The notes beneath the pieces are model-generated. The model did no database searches. It was not told the origin of the DNA and saw nothing but the letters and a program-made list of their open reading frames with translations. A stretch of 64,000 bases of DNA, taken from the NCBI GenBank assembly GCA_905182415.1, contig CAJJBK010000002.1, positions 62,001 to 126,000 of the forward strand. The letters are read 5' to 3'. The position numbers were made by a program, and so were the translations under genes. Each line of letters begins with the position of its first letter. The stretch's first letter is position 1. Shown here one piece after another: positions 43,776-53,488 of this stretch. This DNA comes from an uncultured Woeseiaceae bacterium. GTDB taxonomy: Bacteria > Pseudomonadota > Gammaproteobacteria > Steroidobacterales > Woeseiaceae.

Positions 43776-45365
43776 ATGAAAAAAATTCTAGTTATGTGCT
43801 TACTAACTTTATCAATTATTGGATGCCAACAAGATCCAAGTGTTTTTGCTAATAATCAAACTTTAGTTGGCAAATTTCATGAGGATACAGATATTGCTGT
43901 CTTTTTAGGTGTTCCATTTGCCGAGCCACCTTTAAAAGATTTAAGATGGCACAAACCATTACCGTTTAAACCGAAAAATTCAATCCGCAAAACACAACAA
44001 TTTGCCTCTGCCTGTATGCAGAAAATGGGAATCCTTGAATGGTATCGTGACCTAGCTGAAATATTTGAAAACGAAAGAAGTGTCGTCTCTGATCTTGCCA
44101 TTGATGAGGATTGCTTATATTTAAACATCTGGACACCCACTCTAGATACCTCTGCCAATTTACCTGTAATGGTTTATATTCACGGTGGAAGTAATGACAG
44201 TGGTTGGTCATTTGAGCCAAATTATCACGGGTACGGATTGGCAGAAAAAAATGTTGTTGTTGTAAGTATAGCTTATCGATTAGGTGGTTTTGGTTTCCTT
44301 TCACACCCTGACTTAGAAGACTCAAATGGAATAGCTAATTTTGGCCTTTGGGATCAAGTTGCCGGTTTACGATGGATTAAAGAGCACATTGCTCAATTTG
44401 GTGGGAATCCTAATTTAATTACTGCCTTTGGTGAATCAGCTGGTGCTCAAGATATTTTAGCCTTAATGTTCTCGACTCCGGCGAAAAACCTTTTCCAGCA
44501 AGCCATACTTCAGAGTAATGCCGGTTTTGGTTTACCCGAAGAGACAGATGGTAATGGGCATGTTAAATCCAGTATTTTGAATGAGCAAGATCGAGGATTA
44601 GCCCTTGCAAAAAGTTTAAGTAAGAACAATATTCCACTTACTTTGAAAGAATTAAGACAAATACCTGCTTTTGATATCTTAACGGAATATCATGAAATTT
44701 TTCCAAATCACTATCATTCTCCTGCGGTAGATGATCAATTAATAAAAACTGCCACATGGAATGATATTCATCAAACAGATTTATCCCATATGAAAGTAAT
44801 TATTGGTACAAATGCTGACGAATATTATGCTAATACACCAGAAGAAAGCGACCGGGAGATGGTCAAAAATATCACCTCAATGCTGTTCAAAGAAGAAGGT
44901 GAGATAGCATTTAATGCCCTCAAAAATGAAAGCGATCCAAGAAATTCCATAGATCGATTATATACGGCTGATGGTATGTTATGTCCTTCTCAAGTATTAG
45001 CTGGCCGGATTACATCTGATCATGGAAATAGCTGGGTCTATTATTTCAATCGTATCAGAGAGGGCGAGGCGGCGAAACATCCGATGATCAGAGCTTACCA
45101 TGGAGCTGAGTTACCTTATGTTTTCAATACTCATGATAACTGGATGACCACCAATGATGTAGATTTAAAAATTACTGATATTATAACGGACTACTGGATT
45201 AATTTTGCCAAAACGGGTAACCCAAATGGTGAAAATACGCCTACTTGGCCGATGTTTAATAATGATTCCAATCTGGTACAAAGCTTTGGTAATACCGTTC
45301 AGACAATCCCATCAACAGAGCCTATTTTATGTAAATTATATGCGAATAGAGACAATAAAAGTTAA
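43776..45365 (+). CDS. Type B carboxylesterase, lipoprotein
   Basis: A 529-residue serine esterase of the carboxylesterase type B (p-nitrobenzyl esterase/cholinesterase) family. A lipobox (IIGC, Cys17) shows lipid attachment. Family blocks are GVPFAEPPLKDLRW (about 47-60), EDCLYLNIWTP (about 109-119), MVYIHGGSNDSGW with the oxyanion glycine pair, and FGESAGA with the nucleophile serine (about 225). The histidine is in AYHGAELPYVF (about 445). Xylulokinase starts 21 bases downstream, so it is probably co-transcribed with xylBA. A role in removing acetyl or feruloyl groups from xylo-oligosaccharides is attractive but unproven. Confidence 0.9.
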   Translation: MKKILVMCLLTLSIIGCQQDPSVFANNQTLVGKFHEDTDIAVFLGVPFAEPPLKDLRWHKPLPFKPKNSIRKTQQFASACMQKMGILEWYRDLAEIFENERSVVSDLAIDEDCLYLNIWTPTLDTSANLPVMVYIHGGSNDSGWSFEPNYHGYGLAEKNVVVVSIAYRLGGFGFLSHPDLEDSNGIANFGLWDQVAGLRWIKEHIAQFGGNPNLITAFGESAGAQDILALMFSTPAKNLFQQAILQSNAGFGLPEETDGNGHVKSSILNEQDRGLALAKSLSKNNIPLTLKELRQIPAFDILTEYHEIFPNHYHSPAVDDQLIKTATWNDIHQTDLSHMKVIIGTNADEYYANTPEESDREMVKNITSMLFKEEGEIAFNALKNESDPRNSIDRLYTADGMLCPSQVLAGRITSDHGNSWVYYFNRIREGEAAKHPMIRAYHGAELPYVFNTHDNWMTTNDVDLKITDIITDYWINFAKTGNPNGENTPTWPMFNNDSNLVQSFGNTVQTIPSTEPILCKLYANRDNKS

Positions 45366-45386
45366 TGTTATTTAAGGTTAAAATTC

Positions 45387-46829
45387 ATGTATCTTGGTTT
45401 AGATCTCGGCACATCATCAGTTAAGGTCATAGTTATTGATGAAGATGGAATGACGGTGGCACAATCCAGTTGCTCACTATCCATCTCTCGTCCACATCCA
45501 TTATGGAGCGAACAAAATCCTGATGATTGGCTAAGAGCAGCCGAAGAGAGTATTTTAAGTATCCCAAAAGAGATTCGACAAAATATTCAAGGTATAGGGC
45601 TTTCTGGCCAGATGCATGGTGCAGTTCTGCTAGATAAGAAAAATCGGCCATTAAGGCCCGCAATACTCTGGAATGATGGAAGATCTTTCAAAGAATGCCG
45701 TGAGATTGAACTCAATAACCCTCAACTCCGTTCAATAACTGGTAATCAAGTCATGCCAGGGTTTACCGCTCCAAAGATTACTTGGCTAGAAAAACACGAA
45801 CCTAAAATTTTTTCCTTGATCCATAAAATACTTCTTCCCAAAGATTATTTGAGACTCATCTGGAGTGGAGAATATGCCACTGATACATCGGATGCTTCAG
45901 GAACATTATGGCTAGATGTAGAAAAAAGAATTTGGAGTGAAGCTGCAATTAACATCTCTAAATTGTCTATAGAGCAACTACCTAAAGTGTTTGAGGGGCA
46001 TGAAATAACCGGATCAATCTCACAAACAACTGCACAAAGACTAGGGATCCCTCAGGTACCTATCGTTGCTGGAGCTGGGGATCAAGCTGCTGGAGCTATT
46101 GGTGCTTCAGTAATAAAACCAAATGATGCTTCTTTAGTACTAGGAACATCTGGTGTTTTGTTTATCGTAACTGAAGGTTTTTTACCGAATACTAAAGAAG
46201 GTGTACATGCATTTTGCCATGCTCTTCCGAATAAATGGCATCAAATGGCTGTAATATTGTCAGCCGCCTCAGCCATTGATTGGGTTGCAAATCTTACTGG
46301 CTTTATTTCCCCAGAAGAAGCTTATCGGGCGGCAGAGAGAAAAGGCACATCAGATGATGTTATGTTTTTACCTTACCTCAATGGTGAGCGAACTCCTCAT
46401 AATGATCCGCATGCAAAAGCTATGTTGCATGGATTACAAGCAACTACTGATAAATCAGCCATCGTGCATGCGGCATTGGAAGGCGTTGCTTTCGCATTAA
46501 CTGATGGCTATGAGGCATTAAAAAAAGCAGGTGGTTTATGTGAATCAATCTCAGTTATTGGGGGTGGCTCTAGATCTTTATATTGGGGAAAAATTATCGC
46601 TAATTGTCTCGATAAGACTTTAATATACCGAAATGAGGCAGATACGGGTCCTGCAAAAGGTGCGGCATGTTTGGCCTTTAGTGGTGTCAGAGGTAATAAT
46701 ATTGAATCAATCTCTAAACCATTACCCATTAAACAGGTAATTGAGCCGGAAAAAAATTATACTGAATTTTATGCTCAAAAATTTCAAAGATGGCAATCTC
46801 TCTATCAAGAAACCAAACATTTCAATTAA
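45387..46829 (+). CDS. xylB: Xylulokinase
   Basis: Phosphorylates D-xylulose for entry to the pentose phosphate pathway. A 480-residue FGGY kinase: N-terminal LGLDLGTSSVKVIVIDEDG (about 3-21), IGLSGQMHGAVLLD (about 70-83), the xylulokinase-type MPGFTAPKITWLEKHEP, GAGDQAAGAIG with the catalytic aspartate (about 232), and FGGY signature 2 in the FLPYLNGERTPHNDP...VHAALEGVAFAL region. Length and sequence match XylB (484). It lies 16 bases before xylA. No xylose transporter or XylR is adjacent. Confidence 0.95.
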   Translation: MYLGLDLGTSSVKVIVIDEDGMTVAQSSCSLSISRPHPLWSEQNPDDWLRAAEESILSIPKEIRQNIQGIGLSGQMHGAVLLDKKNRPLRPAILWNDGRSFKECREIELNNPQLRSITGNQVMPGFTAPKITWLEKHEPKIFSLIHKILLPKDYLRLIWSGEYATDTSDASGTLWLDVEKRIWSEAAINISKLSIEQLPKVFEGHEITGSISQTTAQRLGIPQVPIVAGAGDQAAGAIGASVIKPNDASLVLGTSGVLFIVTEGFLPNTKEGVHAFCHALPNKWHQMAVILSAASAIDWVANLTGFISPEEAYRAAERKGTSDDVMFLPYLNGERTPHNDPHAKAMLHGLQATTDKSAIVHAALEGVAFALTDGYEALKKAGGLCESISVIGGGSRSLYWGKIIANCLDKTLIYRNEADTGPAKGAACLAFSGVRGNNIESISKPLPIKQVIEPEKNYTEFYAQKFQRWQSLYQETKHFN

Positions 46830-46845
46830 ATAAAGAACGATCCCT

Positions 46846-48153
46846 ATGTCACATAAAATATTTAGTCATATTCCACCCATTGAATACAAAGGCGCTAATA
46901 ATAAAGATCCTATGGCATTCAATTTTTATGAAGCAGAGCGTGAAATATATGGAAAAACTATGCGTGATCATTTGCGCTTCTCGGTCTGTTATTGGCATTC
47001 CTTTAATTGGTTAGGTAATGACGTATTTGGGGACGGGGCCTTTCATCGCCCATGGCTAACAGGAGAAAATGATCATCAAGACGCCCTTCATAAATTAGAT
47101 GCTGCTTTTGATTTTTTTGAAAGATTGGGCGCTTCTTTTTTCTGCTTCCACGATGTAGATATTGCGGCTCGTGCTAACTCCGTAAAAGAATTAACTGAAA
47201 ATATAAAAAAAATATCAGAGCCATTAGCCAAAAAAATGTTGGATACTGACATCAAACTTCTCTGGGGAACAGCCAATCTTTTTAGTCATCCACGATATAT
47301 GGCTGGCGCAGCGACCAATCCAAATCCAGAAATATTTAAATGCGCTGCTGCTCAGGTTCATTGCATGCTAGAAACCACTCATCAACTTAATGGAGAAAAT
47401 TACGTTTTATGGGGAGGCAGAGAAGGTTATGACACGCTTTTAAATACCGATATAAAACAAGAATTAGAACAATTGGCTCGATTCCTCTCTTTGGTGGTTG
47501 AACATAAACATAAAATTGGGTTCAAAGGCACCCTTCTTATCGAGCCAAAACCGCATGAACCAACTAAGCATCAATATGATCGTGATGTTGCCACTGTGGT
47601 GGCTTTCCTTGAACGATACGATCTCCAAGAAGAAATCAAATTAAATATCGAAGCTAATCATGCCACGATGGCAGGTTCATCTTTTGAGCATGAAGTGGCA
47701 AATGCTTTTGCCCTGGATGCATTTGGCTCAATAGATATTAATCGTGGTGACCCTCAAAATGGTTGGGATACTGACCAGTTTCATAATGACCCTAAAGAAA
47801 TAGCCCTAGTAATGAGGCATATCCTTTTAAATGGTGGCATGAAAAATGGTGGCTTTAATTTTGATGCAAAATTAAGGCGTCAAAGCATCGATGCTGATGA
47901 TCTATTTATCGCTCATATTGGAGGGATAGATAATCTGGCAAGAGGTTTGATAAATGGCGTTAAATTAATTGAAGAAAAAGTTCTTAATGATTTTTTAGAA
48001 AAGCGCTATCAAGACTGGTTTAGTGAGGAAGGTCAACGGATTTTATCCGGTGAATTATCATTAGAGGAATTATCTAAATTTGCTCAAGATCCCGAACCAA
48101 CATCAGGAAAACAAGAATTTCTTGAGAATTACGTCAATCGGATCATCGGATGA
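46846..48153 (+). CDS. xylA: Xylose isomerase
   Basis: Converts D-xylose to D-xylulose with two divalent metals. The 435-residue class II enzyme (E. coli XylA 440) shows CYWHSFNWLGNDVFGDG (about 46-62), FCFHDVDIAA with the catalytic histidine (about 102), WGGREGYDTLLNTD (about 187-200), the metal-binding LLIEPKPHEPTKHQYD (about 228-243), IEANHATMAGSSFEHE and the late DxD region SIDINRGDPQNGWDTDQF. Both catalytic and metal residues are retained. Gene order esterase-xylB-xylA is reversed relative to the common xylAB. Confidence 0.96.
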   Translation: MSHKIFSHIPPIEYKGANNKDPMAFNFYEAEREIYGKTMRDHLRFSVCYWHSFNWLGNDVFGDGAFHRPWLTGENDHQDALHKLDAAFDFFERLGASFFCFHDVDIAARANSVKELTENIKKISEPLAKKMLDTDIKLLWGTANLFSHPRYMAGAATNPNPEIFKCAAAQVHCMLETTHQLNGENYVLWGGREGYDTLLNTDIKQELEQLARFLSLVVEHKHKIGFKGTLLIEPKPHEPTKHQYDRDVATVVAFLERYDLQEEIKLNIEANHATMAGSSFEHEVANAFALDAFGSIDINRGDPQNGWDTDQFHNDPKEIALVMRHILLNGGMKNGGFNFDAKLRRQSIDADDLFIAHIGGIDNLARGLINGVKLIEEKVLNDFLEKRYQDWFSEEGQRILSGELSLEELSKFAQDPEPTSGKQEFLENYVNRIIG

Positions 48154-48244
48154 AAAATTCAATCCTGATAAAAGCTCTATTTTAATTTGATAATTTTCAT
48201 AGAAAAGTGGCGTAAATTATTAACGACTATAAGATAATGAGAAA

Positions 48245-50008
48245 TTATAATTTACCTTGAATGACTTCCCCTGCAATTAATACCGCTGTTGGGGTTGTTT
48301 TAGAAATATCATAACGACTTACATCAAATATATTTTGGTCAAGCACAACCAGATCAGCTTCCTTTCCAACCTCAATACTTCCAAGACTATCTTCATAACG
48401 AAGTTGGTAAGCACCGCCTTGTGTATAACCATTTACAATATCTTCCAAAGCAAGTCGCTCACTTATTGGAGATAAAATTTCTGAACTAGGTGCAGCGCCA
48501 ACTTCTTGACGATTATGTCCAATTTGCATGCTAAAAAATGGGCTAGTTCGATACAAGCGTGTCATACCTGTTGTATCACTTGAATAACTCACAGTGGCTC
48601 CATCATCAATTAATGCTTGGATACTAAATCTTCTGGCAGCTCTCTCTGCCCCGATTGGTTTTTTCCAACCGGTAAGATATCCAAAGCCATTCCAGTGAAG
48701 TGTAAAATTGGCTGGAACATCGAGCTCACGAAATCTTGAAATATCATCTTCATGGATTAACTCCAGATGACATGTGCTTATTCTTGTATCCAATCTTCCA
48801 CCAATAATGCTTCTTGCTTTTTCAACAGCATTAAGAGCTATATGAGCAGATCGCTCGCTATTAGTATGAAGATGAAGGTCTATCTTTTCTTTATGTAATT
48901 CGAGAATAAAATCAGTTAATACTTCACCTGAAAATATAGTGTTACCCCTATTCTTTGGATCATCAGAATATGGTTCAAAAATAGCTGATGTTCTAACTTC
49001 ATGAACGCCATCATAATGAATTTTTATAGTATTAAATTTCAACCTATCACCAGAATACTCTGATCTCAGTCGTTTTAATTCTGAGATCGCAATTGGAACT
49101 TGGTCGGGCAACCGAATATGGTAAGTTCCCTCATACCTTAACGGGAGACGTCCTGTGTCATCGAGTTTCTTTACAGCGGCATAAACTTTATCTTCCGCAC
49201 CTGAATTTCCACCATCATAGAGTAGAGTAACTCCGTATTTTGACAGATGACCCAATACCTTATAAAGATTCTCAACCAGTTGAGGTTGATCTGGTGCCAT
49301 ATAATCTCGTTCACTAAACCACGGCATCACGGCCGCTTCTTTTATCCATCCAGCCGGCTCTCCATCTAGTTTTCTTGAAAAAATATTAACTCCTGGTGAA
49401 GGGTCTGGTGTATTTTTATCAATCCCAAATTTTCTAAAGAAGGCAGAATTGACCCATTTACTATGCCCAGTATCATCTAAAAGATATACTGGGCGATCAG
49501 GAACTACTTGATCAAGATCTTCTTTTTTTGGTCCATCCAATCCAAATATATCTACCTGCCATACACCTGCCACAATCATTTCAAGCTCGGGATTGTCTTT
49601 AGCATATTTTTCTAGCCAAACAAGTATTTCTTCTTTGCTAGCCGGGTACGGCATATTTGGATATCCAGATTTTTTTATGGCATCGTAATTATCCCTAATT
49701 GCAATTGAGCCTGGATGAGTGTGGGCATCGATGATCCCTGGCAAGACCATTGCATTATTTAGATTATGCTTTTTGGTATATTGGCCAATAAACTGACCAA
49801 TATCTTTATTCTTCCCGACGAAAATAAATTTACCATCTTTAATGGCAATAGATTCTACCCATGGTTGATTATCATTTACAGTATATATTTTTCCATTAGT
49901 TAGAACTATATCAGCACTATTATCTGAGGCTTCACAGGAATACAGAAATAAAATAGATATAAGTAAAATAAGCAAACGAAGTGATTTTATGATCTCCATA
50001 TAGATCAT
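48245..50008 (-). CDS. YtcJ-type amidohydrolase, lipoprotein
   Basis: A 587-residue metal-dependent hydrolase of the amidohydrolase 3 (YtcJ) family. A lipobox (LYSC, Cys about 25) indicates membrane attachment. Domain marks are ADIVLTNGKIYTVNDNQPWVESIAI (about 32-56), PGIIDAHTHPGSIAI with the metal-binding HxH (about 94-96), LHLHTNSERSAHIALNAVEKA (about 380-400), YSSDTTGMTRL and a closing IEVGKEADLVVLDQNIF. It follows the aldehyde dehydrogenase gene by 12 bases, and the same-length homologue at 51520 flanks that gene on its other side. Substrate unknown: YtcJ proteins act on amides, carbamates or related esters. Confidence 0.88.
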   Translation of the reverse strand: MIYMEIIKSLRLLILLISILFLYSCEASDNSADIVLTNGKIYTVNDNQPWVESIAIKDGKFIFVGKNKDIGQFIGQYTKKHNLNNAMVLPGIIDAHTHPGSIAIRDNYDAIKKSGYPNMPYPASKEEILVWLEKYAKDNPELEMIVAGVWQVDIFGLDGPKKEDLDQVVPDRPVYLLDDTGHSKWVNSAFFRKFGIDKNTPDPSPGVNIFSRKLDGEPAGWIKEAAVMPWFSERDYMAPDQPQLVENLYKVLGHLSKYGVTLLYDGGNSGAEDKVYAAVKKLDDTGRLPLRYEGTYHIRLPDQVPIAISELKRLRSEYSGDRLKFNTIKIHYDGVHEVRTSAIFEPYSDDPKNRGNTIFSGEVLTDFILELHKEKIDLHLHTNSERSAHIALNAVEKARSIIGGRLDTRISTCHLELIHEDDISRFRELDVPANFTLHWNGFGYLTGWKKPIGAERAARRFSIQALIDDGATVSYSSDTTGMTRLYRTSPFFSMQIGHNRQEVGAAPSSEILSPISERLALEDIVNGYTQGGAYQLRYEDSLGSIEVGKEADLVVLDQNIFDVSRYDISKTTPTAVLIAGEVIQGKL

Positions 50009-50020
50009 AATGATCAGATA

Positions 50021-51481
50021 TTAAAGCTTAATGCAAATATTTGTTAATTCAGAATAAAATTCTAAGGAATGCAAACCGCCTTCACGACCTACACCCGAAA
50101 GTTTAATTCCACCGAATGGAGTTCTCAAATCCCTTAAAAACCAAGTATTAACCCATACCACACCAACCTCTAATTGTCGTGAGACACGATGAGCTCTTTT
50201 AATATCCTTAGTCCAGACAGCGGCGGCTAAGCCATATTTACTATTATTCACTTTCTCGACTAGTTCTTTTTCTGAAGCAAAAGAACTAATGTGGCAAACT
50301 GGGCCGAATACCTCTTGTTTGACCATGTCTGCTTCCTCTGAAAGTCCAGTAAATATGGTTGGCTGTATCCATGATCCTTTTTTTCTCGAATCTGTAAATT
50401 CTGGCACTCCACCACCAGTGACTAAATTACCACCCTCTTCTAAGGCCCTCGCAAAGCAGGCCAAAACTTTTATTCGATGTTCTTGAGAAATTAATGGGCC
50501 TAATTCTGCCGATTGACCTTCAGGCCAATTCTCAATTAAAGCTTCGGCGCGTATTTTTAACTCTGAAACAAATTTCTCATATATTGATTCATGAACGTAA
50601 ACCCTCTCTGAGCACAAGCAAACTTGACCACAATTAGAAAATACTGATCTAACTGTACCCTCAATAGCAGCATCAAAATCTGCATCATCAAATACGATGG
50701 CAGCATTCTTTCCTCCTAACTCGAAAGAAACTGGCTTAACATCATTCGCAGCCACTTTCATAATCTCTGAGCCAGTTGCTGATTCACCCGTAAATGTAAT
50801 CGCATCAATATCTTCATGTTTTGTTAGATACTCGCCTGTGGAGTCTGGGCCAAAACCATGTAATAAATTAAATACTCCAGATGGTAAGCCAACTTCATGA
50901 ATGACCTCCGCCAATAAGGACGCAGTTCCGGGCGTTTCTTCTGATGGTTTAGCAATAACACAATTACCCATGGCCAATGCAGGTGCGAGTTTCCAAGTTA
51001 AAAGTAATAAAGGTAGATTCCACGGGGCAATAACTGCAATAACGCCCATGGGTTTCCTAACTGCATAATTTAACGCTCCAGATCCATCAGGAGTATCCAT
51101 CTCGAAACACTCAGTACTGACCGTTCTAGCTAAATCGGAGAAAAATCTAAAATTCTCCGCCCCACGAGGAATATCAATTGCTCTTGCATGTGATTGAGGT
51201 TTGCCTGTATCAGCAATTTCTGCATCAACAAAATCATCAAAACGTGCTTCAATTCCATCCGCGATTCGTCGAAGTAATTTACAACGCTCTACTAAAGGTA
51301 GTTTTCCCCATTCCCCTTTTAATGCCATCTTTGCTGCTACTACGGCTTTTTCTACCATCAACTTGTCAGCCTCAGCCACCCTAGCAACCAAAGACCCATC
51401 AACAGGGTTGATATCGTCAAAAAAACGATCAGACGAAATAAATTCACCGGCTATATAATTTTTATAAATCTTTGATGTCAT
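50021..51481 (-). CDS. Aldehyde dehydrogenase (2-hydroxymuconic / aminomuconic semialdehyde type)
   Basis: A 486-residue NAD-dependent aldehyde dehydrogenase. Seen are VIAPWNLPLLLLTWKLAPALAMGN (about 150-173), ITFTGESATGSEIM, the general-base FELGGKNAAIVF (about 254-265) and the nucleophile cysteine in NCGQVCLCSERVYV (about 288-292). The EVFGPVCHISSF and WVNTWFLRDLRTPFGGIKLSGVGREGG blocks are characteristic of the ALDH8 / 2-hydroxymuconic semialdehyde group and of related betaine-aldehyde enzymes. It is flanked by two lipoprotein amidohydrolases on the same strand; no ring-cleavage dioxygenase is nearby, so a meta-cleavage role cannot be asserted. Confidence 0.88.
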   Translation of the reverse strand: MTSKIYKNYIAGEFISSDRFFDDINPVDGSLVARVAEADKLMVEKAVVAAKMALKGEWGKLPLVERCKLLRRIADGIEARFDDFVDAEIADTGKPQSHARAIDIPRGAENFRFFSDLARTVSTECFEMDTPDGSGALNYAVRKPMGVIAVIAPWNLPLLLLTWKLAPALAMGNCVIAKPSEETPGTASLLAEVIHEVGLPSGVFNLLHGFGPDSTGEYLTKHEDIDAITFTGESATGSEIMKVAANDVKPVSFELGGKNAAIVFDDADFDAAIEGTVRSVFSNCGQVCLCSERVYVHESIYEKFVSELKIRAEALIENWPEGQSAELGPLISQEHRIKVLACFARALEEGGNLVTGGGVPEFTDSRKKGSWIQPTIFTGLSEEADMVKQEVFGPVCHISSFASEKELVEKVNNSKYGLAAAVWTKDIKRAHRVSRQLEVGVVWVNTWFLRDLRTPFGGIKLSGVGREGGLHSLEFYSELTNICIKL

Positions 51482-51519
51482 AAAATTCTACCGTAAAAAT
51501 AATTCAAATTAATTGTTCC

Positions 51520-53283
51520 TTAACGTTGATATTTTAATTCTCCTCCAACATAGGTCATATCTATCAACGTTGATGGTATATCGCTATCTTTTATGGTGAG
51601 TAAATTTTTTGATAACACTATAAAATCAGCGTATTTTCCTGGGGTAAGCGTTCCTTTGAAATTCTCTTCAAACGCGGCATAAGCATTGTTAATGGTATAC
51701 GTTTCTATTGCTTCCACACGAGTCATTTTATGTTCTGGATAGAACGCATCTCCATTGATCATTTTTCTCGTAACAGAAGAGTAGTAAGAAGCAATCGGAT
51801 CAATTCTCTCTACTGGCACATCAGTACCGTTAGTAAGTATGGCGCCTGTATTAAATAAATCACGCCATGGTTGGGAAGTAGCTTTTGCACGAATATCACC
51901 TAATCTACTAGGGATCCATGGACCGTCTGAAGTACCATGAACTGCTTGAATTGATGCTATTACACCAAGCCCACCAAATCTTGGCACGTCTTCTGGGTCG
52001 ATATGTTGTGCGTGCTCTATACGCCATCGCAATTGTTTGCCATCAACATCCAACTGCTGCCAAATATTTTCATACAAATCCAATATTTCACGATTAGCTC
52101 GATCACCAATCGCATGAGTATTAACCTGAAAACCATGTTTGACACCAATCTCGGCTGTGCCTGATATATCCTCAACAGTCTCTAAGACCAATCCGTCTGT
52201 TTCGGGTAAATCAAGGTATGGGTCAAGAAGCCATGCCCCATGGGCACCTAATGCACCATCTATTTGACGTTTTATAGAGCGCACGGTCAAAAAATCATTA
52301 CCTTCAGAGACCATTTTGTATTGAGGTAAAGCCTGATCCATAAGAGCATTTGATTCACCTCTCACCATCACATAAAGACGTACATCTAACTCTCCCTCTG
52401 CCTCCAATTTTTTAAAGAAATCTATAGTCTCAAAACTTGCACCAGCATCATGAAAAGAAGTAATGCCATTTCTTAAAGATTCTTCTGCGGCAAGTTTCGC
52501 TCTTTCTCTATTTTGCAATTCAATTTGCTGCGGCGTCAGACGACCATCATATTCACTTCTTGGCCCACGAATTAATCTCTGGGCTGTCTCTCTCATTAAT
52601 CCTGTAGCCCTTCCTGATGAGTCCCTAACGATAGTGCCACCTTCAGGATCAAGGGTATCGTCATTGACTCCTGCAATCTCAAGTGCGGCATCATTCCAGA
52701 AAGCAGCATGGCCACTAGCATGACCTAATATAACTGGATTCTCTGGTGATATTTTATTTAAAGTTTCATTAATTGGTACTCCATCAACAGCATTTGATGG
52801 CACACTTTGCCATTTATCTTGATGCCAACCACGACCAAAGATCCATTCGCCAGGCTTCGATTTATCCACCGCCACCGCGACCTTACGAACAATTTCCGAC
52901 CAATCACCAACATCATTTAAATCAAGTATCTGTTTGGAACGACCTAAACTCATATAGTGTCCATGTCCTTCAATAAATCCTGGCATAACAAAGCGGCCAT
53001 TTAATTCAATTACTTGAGTTTGCTCCCCAATATACTCAGAGATTTCTTTATCACTTCCAACAGCAGTTATTTTGTAATCATTTATGGCCATAGCAGAAAC
53101 GTTGCCATAATCAGCATCAACCGTAGCAATATCGCCGCCAAGTAAAACCAAATCTGCTTGGTTTTCCATTTCATTTGATTTGTTCTCTGATGAACCTAAT
53201 TGCGATCTATCTCCACAAGAACTTATAACAATCATCAATATAAGGCCGATATTTACGGTAATAACTTTTCTAAGCATAATCAT
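51520..53283 (-). CDS. YtcJ-type amidohydrolase, lipoprotein (second copy)
   Basis: A 587-residue paralogue of the 48245 gene. The lipobox is ISSC (Cys about 23), followed by a low-complexity polar linker (SSENKSNEMENQ). Metal-site blocks are PGFIEGHGHYMSLG with HxH (about 107-109), VNTHAIGDRANREILDLYENI (about 377-397), RIEHAQHIDPEDVPRF and TNGTDVPVERIDPI (about 500). The C-terminus GTLTPGKYADFIVLSKNL is standard. HAIGDRA and RIEHAQ make this a closer match to typical YtcJ proteins than its neighbour. It is the first gene of a three-gene unit and divergent from the M1 peptidase gene. The ATG at 53277 is an equally possible start. Confidence 0.88.
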   Translation of the reverse strand: MIMLRKVITVNIGLILMIVISSCGDRSQLGSSENKSNEMENQADLVLLGGDIATVDADYGNVSAMAINDYKITAVGSDKEISEYIGEQTQVIELNGRFVMPGFIEGHGHYMSLGRSKQILDLNDVGDWSEIVRKVAVAVDKSKPGEWIFGRGWHQDKWQSVPSNAVDGVPINETLNKISPENPVILGHASGHAAFWNDAALEIAGVNDDTLDPEGGTIVRDSSGRATGLMRETAQRLIRGPRSEYDGRLTPQQIELQNRERAKLAAEESLRNGITSFHDAGASFETIDFFKKLEAEGELDVRLYVMVRGESNALMDQALPQYKMVSEGNDFLTVRSIKRQIDGALGAHGAWLLDPYLDLPETDGLVLETVEDISGTAEIGVKHGFQVNTHAIGDRANREILDLYENIWQQLDVDGKQLRWRIEHAQHIDPEDVPRFGGLGVIASIQAVHGTSDGPWIPSRLGDIRAKATSQPWRDLFNTGAILTNGTDVPVERIDPIASYYSSVTRKMINGDAFYPEHKMTRVEAIETYTINNAYAAFEENFKGTLTPGKYADFIVLSKNLLTIKDSDIPSTLIDMTYVGGELKYQR

Positions 53284-53355
53284 TGATCTCTTTTTGTAAA
53301 ATTAATTGATACTTTCTTTAAAAATAAAAATTACTGCATAAAGATTTATGGAAAT

Positions 53356-53386
53356 TTGACATGAATCTATTAATTAATTGCTAAAT
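53356..53386 (+). promoter_or_regulatory. Possible sigma70 promoter before the M1 peptidase gene
   Basis: A perfect TTGACA (53356-53361) is followed 19 bases later by CTAAAT (53381-53386), 103 bases before the M1 peptidase ATG. The -35 box is striking, but spacing is longer than optimal and the region is AT-rich, so this is only a candidate. Confidence 0.3.
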
Positions 53387-53488
53387 TTTTCACACTTCAT
53401 AATTACAATAATCTTTTCATAGTGTACATTATACGGGAATGGTAATTTACTAGAAACATTTGAATTCAGACTTGAGGTTAATTATTTT

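Noticed and set aside
50021-53283. Meta-cleavage (2-aminomuconate or catechol) pathway genes
   Set aside because: The aldehyde dehydrogenase resembles the muconic semialdehyde group, but no ring-cleavage dioxygenase, decarboxylase or hydratase is adjacent, and the amidohydrolases are YtcJ type, not ACMSD.
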